Assembly: GCA_903927955.1 (NCBI GenBank)
Contig: CAIYOW010000091.1
Coordinates: 1-48,944 of the forward strand
Length of the DNA: 48,944 nt
Source: an uncultured Methylococcaceae bacterium
Lineage (GTDB): Bacteria > Pseudomonadota > Gammaproteobacteria > Methylococcales > Methylomonadaceae
Reading direction: 5' to 3'
Position numbers and translations under genes: made by a program
Notes under the pieces: generated by a model
What the model saw: the letters and a program-made list of their open reading frames with translations, nothing else
The model's database searches: none
What the model was told of the DNA's origin: nothing
Shown here: positions 9,661-16,550 of the stretch, one piece after another
Numbering within the stretch: the first letter of the stretch is position 1
Layout: each line of letters begins with the position of its first letter

Positions 9661-9701
9661 AACCCAGCAAAACCGGCAGAGTATGCCGCCCTTGCCGGGT
9701 T
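9661..9701 (-). terminator. Nested hairpin just after sqr
   Basis: The inner stem CGGCA/TGCCG (9674-9688) is followed on the minus strand by GTTTTG. An outer 10-bp stem with one mismatch pairs 9661-9670 with 9692-9701. It lies 11 bases after the sqr stop, so it could be a partial terminator that lowers expression of the SulP and activator genes relative to prf and sqr. The T-run is short, so read-through is likely. Confidence 0.4.
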
Positions 9702-9711
9702 AGGTATTACG

Positions 9712-10965
9712 CTAAACTTTTTTTACAAAACGTTTGGCATACGTTTCCAAATGCGGCAGGTCAATACGCCAACCTTTCAGCATGATATGCCAGTAAAGCC
9801 AAGGGAAACCGGTGGTTTTGCCCCACCACCACAAGCGGCGGTTTTTGCGTGGGTCCAGCAGCGGGAATGATGGCGTAACTTTTCCGCCGTAAGAAAATTC
9901 CGCCAGCATCACAGTGTCCAGTGATGTGGTCAACGGGCACGAGCCATAACCATCGTAGCAATGATGAGGGGCTTGGCTATGCATCAGTGCCAAGATGTTA
10001 TCAACCACAACCGGCACTTGCTTACGGATAGCCGCTGCGGTTTTGGCATTGGGCGTCGAACCGGCATCACCGAGACCAAAAATATTGGCGTAGCGGTTAT
10101 GCTGCAAGCTGTTTTCGTTGACATCAATCCAACCCGCTGCATTTGCCAATGGGCTGTTTTTGATAAAATCAGGCGCACTTTGCGGCGGTGTGACGTGGAT
10201 CATGTCAAAATTTTTGCTGACCGTCTGGCGGTTGCCTTCTGCATCGGTGACTTCAAACGTGGCCGTTTTGTTGTCGCCGTCAATAGCTATCAGATTACAG
10301 TTAAAATGGGTTTTGAGACCGTAATCGGCAACCACACCCTTTAATGCTTCCGCGAAGAAAGGTACGCCAAACAAGCTGGGGGTGGCAGTGCACAGTTCTA
10401 GGGTAAATTTATCCAAAATGCCTTTTTTTCGTAACCGGTCTGCCGCCAAATACATGATTTTTTGCGGTGCACCGGCACACTTGATGGGCATTGGTGGCTG
10501 GGTAAACAATACTGTGCCTGATGCTAGGTTTTGCAGGCATTGCCAAGTATATTCGACCGTTTCTGGCGAATAATTGCTACAGACTTGGTTTTTGCCTAGG
10601 GTTTCTGCTAAGCCATGAATTTTGTGCCAATCCAATTGCAAGCCCGGACAAACCACCAAATAGTCATAGGCCAGCACACTGCCACTGCTTAACTGCACGG
10701 TGTTTTCATCGGGATTAAACGCTGTCACCGCATCTTTAATCCAGCTGACCGAAGCGGGAATTAAATCCGCTTCGTTACGCAACGTTTGTTTTAAGGTATA
10801 AACACCACCACCCACCAAGGTGAAGCCCGGTTGATAATAATGCTTGTCAGACGGCTCAATCAGGCCTATACCTATATTAGCGTTGACTTTACGTAGGTTA
10901 TTGGCAACAGAAACGCCTGCTGCGCCACCGCCGACAATCAGGACGGCATAGTGTGGTTGGGTCAT
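9712..10965 (-). CDS. sqr: Sulfide:quinone oxidoreductase, type II-like flavoprotein
   Basis: SQR oxidises hydrogen sulfide to sulfane sulfur (persulfide) and passes two electrons to the quinone pool. From the ATG at 10965, which has GGAGG five bases upstream, the protein has 417 residues. It shows the FAD Rossmann motif VLIVGGGAAGVS near the N-terminus and two cysteines placed as in the mitochondrial SQOR redox disulfide, C163 (PIKCAGAPQK) and C343 (GYGSCPLTT). The flavin-binding GLGDAGSTPNAKTAAA segment is present, and the C-terminal part is amphipathic, as expected for a monotopic membrane enzyme. The gene follows the persulfide dioxygenase-rhodanese gene by about 160 bases. Two-cysteine SQRs usually need an acceptor such as glutathione, which agrees with a dioxygenase acting on GSSH. 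Confidence 0.93.
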   Translation of the reverse strand: MTQPHYAVLIVGGGAAGVSVANNLRKVNANIGIGLIEPSDKHYYQPGFTLVGGGVYTLKQTLRNEADLIPASVSWIKDAVTAFNPDENTVQLSSGSVLAYDYLVVCPGLQLDWHKIHGLAETLGKNQVCSNYSPETVEYTWQCLQNLASGTVLFTQPPMPIKCAGAPQKIMYLAADRLRKKGILDKFTLELCTATPSLFGVPFFAEALKGVVADYGLKTHFNCNLIAIDGDNKTATFEVTDAEGNRQTVSKNFDMIHVTPPQSAPDFIKNSPLANAAGWIDVNENSLQHNRYANIFGLGDAGSTPNAKTAAAIRKQVPVVVDNILALMHSQAPHHCYDGYGSCPLTTSLDTVMLAEFSYGGKVTPSFPLLDPRKNRRLWWWGKTTGFPWLYWHIMLKGWRIDLPHLETYAKRFVKKV

Positions 10966-11127
10966 AAAATCCTCCAGGTCATAATAGGTTGTTTTAGTTT
11001 TTATAAACAAACGTTGGTTGTTAATGGCCGGCTGCTTTAGCCTAGCTAGGCAATGGCAGCGACCCTATACCTTTTGACCTAAAATAGCCAAGTTGTCAAC
11101 ATCCAATCATTTTTGCCCGTTATCCGC

Positions 11128-12219
11128 TTAACCCGCTGTTTTTTGCCAAGCCTCAAAACCACCTGCCATAGATAACACACTGTTATAGCCTAAATTTTGT
11201 AAGGTTTGTGCGGCTAATGCTGAGCGTCCGCCGGTTTTGCAATATAGCAATACGGTTTTGGATGGGTCAGCCAATTCGGGTAATGCCGTATATTTGAATT
11301 CCAGCACGCCCCGTGGCAGCAATAGGGCGTTATCGATGTGCGCCGCTGCAAATTCGCTTTCCTCGCGGACATCCAGCAATACGATATTGCCTTGTTTAAG
11401 CAATTGCCGTGCGGCCTCGACACTGATTTCCGTAATGCGTTGCTTGGCGGCAGCAACCCAGTCTTGCGGGGTGGCTTGGACCCGGACGGGGGGCGCTATC
11501 TCGCGCACCGCAACGGCATCTTGCCGTTCATTTTCATCCAAGCCGCAGTAGCGGTTAGCCGGTACCGCCTGCTCGATCAACCTTGGCTTAGGCAGATTCA
11601 GACCAGCCATAATGGCGATAAATTCGTCGCGGTTTTTACCCGCCAGACGGGGGTTGCTGGTGCGCTCTTGGACAATATTACTGACCCAGCGGCCTTGGTA
11701 ATCGTGACCAGGGTAAACCAAGGTGTCATCGGAGAGTGTGAACAGTCGCTGGGTGATGCAGTCGTACAACGCGCCCGCATCGCCGCCTTGGAAATCGGTA
11801 CGACCACAACCGCCTATCAATAGTGCGTCGCCGGTAAAAAGACGGTCACGCCATAAATAAGATACGCTGCCCGGGGTGTGTCCCGGCGTTGCAATCACTT
11901 TTACGCGCTCGCTGTTGCCAAATTCAAACACGTCACCATCTTTTATTTGTATGTCGGCATTATCGGCCCCGCACAGTTGGCTCACCGCAGCTTGTGCCCC
12001 CAAACGTTGGCGCAGCAAACCGCTGGCCGTGATGTGGTCTGCATGGACGTGGGTTTCCAGTGAGTATTTAAGCCGCAATCCTTGGTCTTGAAGCAAAGCC
12101 AGATAATGGTCGAGATGGGTGTTGACCGGATCGATGATGATGGCTTCACCCACCACAGGGTCGGCAATGAGATAGCTGTATGTCCATGTTTCCGGGTCAA
12201 ACAGTTGTTTAAAAATCAT
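11128..12219 (-). CDS. Persulfide dioxygenase-rhodanese fusion (ETHE1-like)
   Basis: The N-terminal half is an ETHE1-type metallo-beta-lactamase-fold, non-haem-iron dioxygenase that oxidises glutathione persulfide to sulfite. It has the metal motif THVHADH (56-62), GHTPGS (H114), TGDALL (D131) and YPGHDY (H171). The C-terminal half, about 262-363, is a rhodanese domain with active-site loop CKTGGRS starting at C326. Such PRF fusions can combine persulfide oxidation with sulfur transfer to or from thiosulfate. The 363-residue length fits a two-domain fusion. AGGAG lies seven bases before the ATG. It is the first gene of the unit prf-sqr-SulP-activator and has a sigma-54 promoter about 70 bases upstream. 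Confidence 0.93.
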   Translation of the reverse strand: MIFKQLFDPETWTYSYLIADPVVGEAIIIDPVNTHLDHYLALLQDQGLRLKYSLETHVHADHITASGLLRQRLGAQAAVSQLCGADNADIQIKDGDVFEFGNSERVKVIATPGHTPGSVSYLWRDRLFTGDALLIGGCGRTDFQGGDAGALYDCITQRLFTLSDDTLVYPGHDYQGRWVSNIVQERTSNPRLAGKNRDEFIAIMAGLNLPKPRLIEQAVPANRYCGLDENERQDAVAVREIAPPVRVQATPQDWVAAAKQRITEISVEAARQLLKQGNIVLLDVREESEFAAAHIDNALLLPRGVLEFKYTALPELADPSKTVLLYCKTGGRSALAAQTLQNLGYNSVLSMAGGFEAWQKTAG

Positions 12220-12289
12220 GGTGCTGCTCCTATTGATAATATTATCGGCTGAAATGCCCTAGCAAAAATAAATTGTTCGATAAAACAAA

Positions 12290-12304
12290 GCAATGCTTGT
12301 GCCA
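12290..12304 (-). promoter_or_regulatory. Sigma-54 (-24/-12) promoter for the sulfide operon
   Basis: Read on the minus strand the site is TGGCACAAGCATTGCT. It has the -24 element TGGCAC and -12 element TTGC at the exact spacing of the sigma-54 consensus (TGGCAC, five bases, TTGC). It points at the persulfide dioxygenase gene, leaving a leader of about 55-60 bases. The operon itself encodes a sigma-54 activator. Confidence 0.85.
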
Positions 12305-12360
12305 TGTTGAGAATTTTCCTATCACAATGTTTTTTATGGTTAATGTTTAAGCGCTTCATT

Positions 12361-12425
12361 CTATTATGTTTCACATTAACAAATGTGAAACATAATAGCG
12401 AAACAAACTATGTTTCATTGAAACA
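12361..12425. promoter_or_regulatory. Palindromic upstream sites, likely activator-binding enhancer
   Basis: A perfect inverted repeat has arms of 17 bases (12361-12377 and 12382-12398, outer end CTATTATGTTTCAC) around AACA. It is followed by a second perfect palindrome, TGTTTCATTGAAACA (12411-12425). Both contain TGTTTCA/TGAAACA. They lie about 60-120 bases upstream of the -24 element, the usual distance for binding sites of a sigma-54 activator. They could also serve the divergent L,D-transpeptidase gene. The rest of the 12220-12605 gap shows no gene. Confidence 0.7.
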
Positions 12426-12605
12426 CGCCAAGGAATACTCGCATAACCGCAAACAATCCGCAGCTTTGCCTGCCGACACTGTATAATGACTTATTGATAA
12501 TACTAGATACTACTTTATTTATTCGCGTAAACAGGCTGTTAGTGTATTGCCATACAGCTTGCAAAAAGGGACGTCCTGCCCATCATCTTCTTTAGGCGTA
12601 TTGTT

Positions 12606-14471
12606 ATGCTGTTAAATTTTACCCTTTTAAATGCTGGCCATAGCCTAGCAATGTCTGCCACTGCACTCGCATCAAAACGGTTGGCCTCAAAAAATAGACC
12701 CAGCAAAGTAACGGGCCAACTGTTGGCTCTGCTGTTGCTCTCATTATATGGGACGGCGGTATGGTCGGCAGACCAACCCACTGCAACCAATGCGATCAGC
12801 AACGAAATCACCACTATTATCAGCAGCAAACAACACGCTTACCTGACCCCATCCGACTTTACCCATCGCCAAGCAGATTTGGATGCCCTTTATAAGCTTA
12901 ATAATTATCAATTAGTCTGGTTAAATAATGCATCATCTCCGCGCTTGGTGGCGGATTTGCTACAAGTGCTGCAAAATGCGGGCAACGAAGGCCTAGACCC
13001 TGAACGCTATAGCAGCCATGCCTTAGCAACCCAACTGCCCGCCAGCCTAGCATTGCCCGCCGATGCACATAGCCAGTTGGCCTTATACGATACGGCACTG
13101 AGCCTGTCGTTGTTGCGCTATTTGCATGATCTGCACTATGGCAGGATTAACCCTCAGGGGGTCAATTTTAACCTTAAGCCTCGGGGGAAAAAGCTGGTTG
13201 ATTTGCCCGCGTTAATGCTTGCGGCGGCACAGCAAGGCAATGTTGCCCAACTGTCCGCTAGTGTTGAACCTAAACGACAGGTTTACCAGCAACTTAAGTC
13301 CGCTTTGGTGCAATATAGGGAACTCGCCACCCAGACCACGCAGCTGCACTTGAGCGAGAAAGCCGTCCGCCCTGGCGAAAATAGGGTTGGCCTGGCTGAT
13401 TTAAAGCGTTATTTGCAAGTGTCGGGCGATATGCCGGGAGAATCCACGGACACCGCTGAAGCGACTGGCCAGTATGCTGGCGAGGTGGTTGAGGGGGTCA
13501 AGCATTTCCAACGGCGGCATGGTCTGGAGGCCGATGGCGTATTGGGCAAAGGCACTATTGCCGCATTGAATGAGCCTCTGGCGCAAAGGGTGACACAAAT
13601 TGAATTGGCTATGGAGCGGTTGCGCTGGTTGCCGGAATCCAACCAAGGAAGCTCTATTGTTGTCAATATCCCTGCTTTCCAGCTATCCGCCTATGATGAT
13701 AGGGGTGTAGCCAACCCTAAGCTGGCCAATATGCGCGTGGTGGTGGGCAAGGCATTAAAAAACGAAACACCCGTGCTGATGGCGGACATGAGTTTTATTG
13801 ATTTTATGCCCTATTGGAACGTGCCTTATAATATTGTCAAAACTGAAATATTGCCAAAACTCGCAGAAAACCCCAGCTATTTGGGCAGGGAACAGATGGA
13901 AATCGTCACCCCATCGGGAGTGCTTCCGGTCAATTCGGCCAGCCTAAGCTTGGTCAAGCAAGGCAGTGCCCGGATCCGCCAAAAGCCAGGTGGCAAAAAT
14001 GCATTGGGTAAAATAAAGTTTATGTTCCCCAACAAGGAAGATGTGTATATGCACGACACGCCCGCTAGTGGGCTGTTTAGCCGTACCCGCCGCGATTTTA
14101 GCCATGGTTGCGTCAGGGTTGCCAATCCGCTGGCATTGGCGGAATTTGTACTGGCTGGTCAGTTGCCACCGGATGCCATTAAAAAAGCGTTGGGCACACC
14201 TAAAAACCAACGGGTTATTTTAAAAAAACCGATACCGGTGCTGTTTTATTATTCGACCGCTTTTTTCGACCAGAAAAACACGCTGGTGTTTTATCCTGAC
14301 ATTTATGGGCGCGATGCTTTATTGATAGAAGCTTTAAAGAAAAACGAAGATTTGCCCGACCTATTGCTGTTTGCCAATGAGCTAGGGCAACAACCGCCCA
14401 CGACAACACCCGGCAATAATGATGCGGCTTCTCCCAGTCTGTTGGAAAAACCGCTGGCCTCGCGCTTGTAG
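12606..14471 (+). CDS. ldtD: L,D-transpeptidase, YcbB/LdtD type
   Basis: LdtD-type enzymes form 3-3 peptidoglycan cross-links in the periplasm. The 621 residues are close to the E. coli YcbB length. The N-terminus has a hydrophobic segment (LLALLLLSLYGTAVWSA) that looks like a signal or anchor. A scaffold domain follows, then a peptidoglycan-binding repeat near 297-325 (GVKHFQRRHGLEADGVLGKGT), and a YkuD catalytic domain with HDTPASGLF and the active-site motif SHGCVRV, where Cys502 is the nucleophile. ATG at 12606 is the first start; an ATG at 12651 is also possible and neither has a strong ribosome-binding site. It converges on an M15-type peptidase gene, as ycbB and ycbK are neighbours in E. 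coli. Confidence 0.92.
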   Translation: MLLNFTLLNAGHSLAMSATALASKRLASKNRPSKVTGQLLALLLLSLYGTAVWSADQPTATNAISNEITTIISSKQHAYLTPSDFTHRQADLDALYKLNNYQLVWLNNASSPRLVADLLQVLQNAGNEGLDPERYSSHALATQLPASLALPADAHSQLALYDTALSLSLLRYLHDLHYGRINPQGVNFNLKPRGKKLVDLPALMLAAAQQGNVAQLSASVEPKRQVYQQLKSALVQYRELATQTTQLHLSEKAVRPGENRVGLADLKRYLQVSGDMPGESTDTAEATGQYAGEVVEGVKHFQRRHGLEADGVLGKGTIAALNEPLAQRVTQIELAMERLRWLPESNQGSSIVVNIPAFQLSAYDDRGVANPKLANMRVVVGKALKNETPVLMADMSFIDFMPYWNVPYNIVKTEILPKLAENPSYLGREQMEIVTPSGVLPVNSASLSLVKQGSARIRQKPGGKNALGKIKFMFPNKEDVYMHDTPASGLFSRTRRDFSHGCVRVANPLALAEFVLAGQLPPDAIKKALGTPKNQRVILKKPIPVLFYYSTAFFDQKNTLVFYPDIYGRDALLIEALKKNEDLPDLLLFANELGQQPPTTTPGNNDAASPSLLEKPLASRL

Positions 14472-14495
14472 GGCTAGGCAAATTCACCTAGGCTG

Positions 14496-15146
14496 TTACC
14501 AAACCCTGATATCGCCCGTGTCCAAATGGACAAAGTTGGCATCGGGATAGTAACCGACCCCACCCCTGGACAAGGCGACAGCAGCATCCCGTATGGCGCA
14601 TGAGGGCATGCCCTCAAGGCGTATATCAATGGCTCGGCCTTGCATATGCAAACTGTTTTTGGCAACACCGTGGCTTTGTCGACGCAAATGGGCGTTGGTG
14701 TCTGGCGAACGGTAACCGGAGATAATGTGGAAGGGTTCATTGATGAACAATGTTTTTTTTAGGTCATGCAATTGGTCCAGTAGTGCCAGGTCAATCGGAT
14801 GGGAGGTGTTGCTATGATAATCACGCAACAGGTGGTTAACTGCTGCTAGGGCTTCAGTGATATATTGACCGTCTTCAAAATAAACGCATTTTAAGGATTC
14901 GCCGGTGTTGGGGTTATACAGTGCCAGTTCTTTATGGATGCTTTGTCTAGGGGCGGCGGGCTGCTTGTGGGCGGCTATTGAGGGACGGGTATAGACGTGG
15001 TGGACAGCGGCGGAAGCTATGCCTGATGAAGCACCCAACACCGTCAAGGAGCCAACAGCCAGTTTTTTTAAGAATAGCCTTCTGGATGATATGGCACTGG
15101 CTTCTTCAATAGCCACAGCTTTAGGGGTTATGCCATTCATAGCCAT
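14496..15146 (-). CDS. Tat-exported M15-type peptidase (DUF882, YcbK/MepK-like)
   Basis: DUF882 proteins are zinc metallopeptidases related to VanY/MepA. E. coli MepK (YcbK) cleaves cross-links in murein. The 216 residues start with a twin-arginine signal (SSRRLFLKKLAVG, about 20-32) and a hydrophobic core ending near ASA. The catalytic domain shows ISGYRSPDTN, then zinc ligands H167 and D174 in HMQGRAIDI and H207 in FVHLD. These motifs match the active family, so I expect an active enzyme. It is convergent with the LdtD-like gene, 24 bases apart. Together they could make and trim 3-3 cross-links. The start could be either of two nearby ATGs (15146 or 15140). Confidence 0.88.
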   Translation of the reverse strand: MAMNGITPKAVAIEEASAISSRRLFLKKLAVGSLTVLGASSGIASAAVHHVYTRPSIAAHKQPAAPRQSIHKELALYNPNTGESLKCVYFEDGQYITEALAAVNHLLRDYHSNTSHPIDLALLDQLHDLKKTLFINEPFHIISGYRSPDTNAHLRRQSHGVAKNSLHMQGRAIDIRLEGMPSCAIRDAAVALSRGGVGYYPDANFVHLDTGDIRVW

Positions 15147-15256
15147 TATGCCAAAAACAATAAAGGGCTATTGTGCATCGGTTATCTTAAAGTAGGCTTA
15201 ATTGTGTCCCTTCTTTGGCTGATCCGTTTTAACTTGGGCCAACACCGCCTTGTGTG

Positions 15257-15427
15257 CTAGGGTTGGTTAAAAGATTCCAGTATCAATTCTTCGCACACTG
15301 CGGAAGCGGCCACCTCACACGCAACGGCAAGACCAAGACGCTGCGGCAACGATGCGGACGCTTTGTCCGCAAATCCTTGGCCTTTTCAAAAAAGGCTGAG
15401 CCCCACCGCATCGCCATGACACTTTAA
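15257..15427 (+). pseudogene. Remnant of a transposase zinc-ribbon N-terminus (IS1/InsA-like)
   Basis: In the frame that includes 15284, the translation reads FFAHCGSGHLTRNGKTK, then LRQRCGRFVRKS, ending at TAA 15425-15427. This looks like the CPxCGS...RNGK...QRYxCxxCGRxF zinc ribbon at the start of IS1-type transposases. The first Cys of each pair is altered or deleted, there is no start codon, and the product stops early. It is a decayed fragment in the 15147-15584 gap, at the edge of the polysaccharide cluster. Confidence 0.5.
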
Positions 15428-15444
15428 ATATACACGAGTATAAC

Positions 15445-15521
15445 TTGGAACGTGCCAGTTATAACTTAAGCACTACCCAAAAACATTGGGCTACAAAACA
15501 CCCGATGTGGTCTTTTTTGCC
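15445..15521 (+). pseudogene. Remnant of an integrase-type transposase C-terminus (IS3-like), frameshifted
   Basis: One frame gives ERASYNLST (from 15445). After a frame change, another gives PKTLGYKTPDVVFFA (from 15477). Together they resemble the HYNxxRPHKSLGYKTPxEVF end of rve-type transposases of IS3-like elements. The frame break and missing body show it is dead. It comes directly after the zinc-ribbon remnant, so more than one insertion may have decayed here. Confidence 0.6.
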
Positions 15522-15584
15522 AAAGACCACCCAGAATCCTCAGGATTACTGGAAGTGCACTTGTCAGTTGGATCTCCGATTATA

Positions 15585-16277
15585 CTACTTCGTATTATAT
15601 TTATTGAACATAGCGACCCGCTCAGTTGCTCCTCTGCCATCATGATGTGAGTTAATCTGAAAGTGTTTTAGAAGATTAGGTATATACAAAGGGCTAAGTC
15701 GATTAAGCATTGAATAATAACTTGGGAATCTTTCTAATATATGCCCAACCTGCTTGTCGTTCTTAATTCCGTCAAAACAATAATCATGAAACCATTGCAT
15801 GTAGTGGTTGAATGTTTCAACCCGGAATGATAGGTTTGTGGTAGGCATCCAATAGTCATAAAGTTCAACCGTTTCGTCAAACTGGCTGGATAATGATGCC
15901 AGCTCCTTAAAACCTCTACTTATAGGTAGCTGCTTGAAGTAGGCTATATCATAAACCTCACGCGGGATATTTCTATTTTCTAGGACTTTAATGTCGTATT
16001 CAAAAAGATTAACATATTCATCATTAATGATATTATTTTTATATAGTAGATACCATCCTGTATAAGCGACTGCATTGGGGTACTCTTCTATATTATCATC
16101 ATAATCCCTAGCCAAAATAATATTGCTATGATATTCCTTGATGTTATCTATCGACCTATGTCCCAAAAATACCCACTTATATTTTGGAAAGTATCGCAGT
16201 AAGAGATGGTTTTCCTCCATATTTCTTAGAATGTCCTGATCGTGAACAAATAAATATGTGGTGTTATTGAAAATCAT
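15585..16277 (-). CDS. Unknown protein at the end of the polysaccharide cluster
   Basis: I do not recognise this 230-residue protein. It is rich in Tyr, Asn, Ile and Asp, and has no clear signal peptide or membrane segment. It contains FPKYKWVFLGHRSID, TGWYLLYKNNIINDEYVNLFEYDI and a central YDYWMPTTNLSFRVETFN. The tone resembles small capsule-synthesis proteins and GT-A-like enzymes in which a displayed Asp-rich edge follows a YxxLxxYD segment, but no DxD or nucleotide motif can be named. It is AT-rich, as are the neighbours to 22200. It is the last gene of the minus-strand cluster, and an inverted-repeat element sits 41 bases before its start. Its downstream side abuts transposase remnants. 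Confidence 0.7.
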   Translation of the reverse strand: MIFNNTTYLFVHDQDILRNMEENHLLLRYFPKYKWVFLGHRSIDNIKEYHSNIILARDYDDNIEEYPNAVAYTGWYLLYKNNIINDEYVNLFEYDIKVLENRNIPREVYDIAYFKQLPISRGFKELASLSSQFDETVELYDYWMPTTNLSFRVETFNHYMQWFHDYCFDGIKNDKQVGHILERFPSYYSMLNRLSPLYIPNLLKHFQINSHHDGRGATERVAMFNKYNTK

Positions 16278-16317
16278 GAATGCCTCGATAAAAATGCAGA
16301 GATAGCTAATTTGTTAG

Positions 16318-16468
16318 TGGCTAAATTGTAACTGTTTATAAACGGCTCGCGTATACTGAAACCCGCCAATGCCAATCCTTGACGGACGCGCAGAGCCAAT
16401 AGGCAGTTAAGGCATGAGCCACGACCATCATGCCGTCTATTGTACCCGAAACAGTTACAATTTAGCCA
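16318..16468. repeat. 151-base element bounded by perfect 20-base inverted repeats (MITE-like)
   Basis: The left end 16318-16337 (TGGCTAAATTGTAAC...) and the right end 16449-16468 are perfect reverse complements of 20 bases. They enclose about 111 bases that are more GC-rich than the surroundings. This is the form of a non-autonomous transposable element or of the fused ends of a deleted insertion sequence. I see no clear target-site duplication and cannot name the parent family. It sits between the unknown gene and the first sulfotransferase gene. Confidence 0.65.
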
Positions 16469-16550
16469 TTACCGACTTAGGACTAGCATCCATGCAACCT
16501 AAAACTCATGTTTTAGTTGGTGAATAGCAACAATTATTGCGGATAACTAC

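Noticed and set aside
10966-11127. Second sigma-54 promoter ahead of sqr
   Set aside because: No TGGC-N-TTGC pair with correct spacing on the minus strand. Sqr is more likely read from the promoter before prf.
12304-12486. Short plus-strand ORF of 60 codons
   Set aside because: It runs over the palindromes and part of the -24 element, has no ribosome-binding site, and the product is unlike any protein I know.
14474-14491. Hairpin CTAGG/CCTAG between the convergent ldtD- and mepK-like genes
   Set aside because: Only 5 bp with no T-run, so too weak to call a terminator.
16415-16528. Short ORF beginning MSHDHHAVYC inside the inverted-repeat element
   Set aside because: Only about 37 codons long, it ends across the right inverted repeat and has no recognisable product. 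Chance is more likely.
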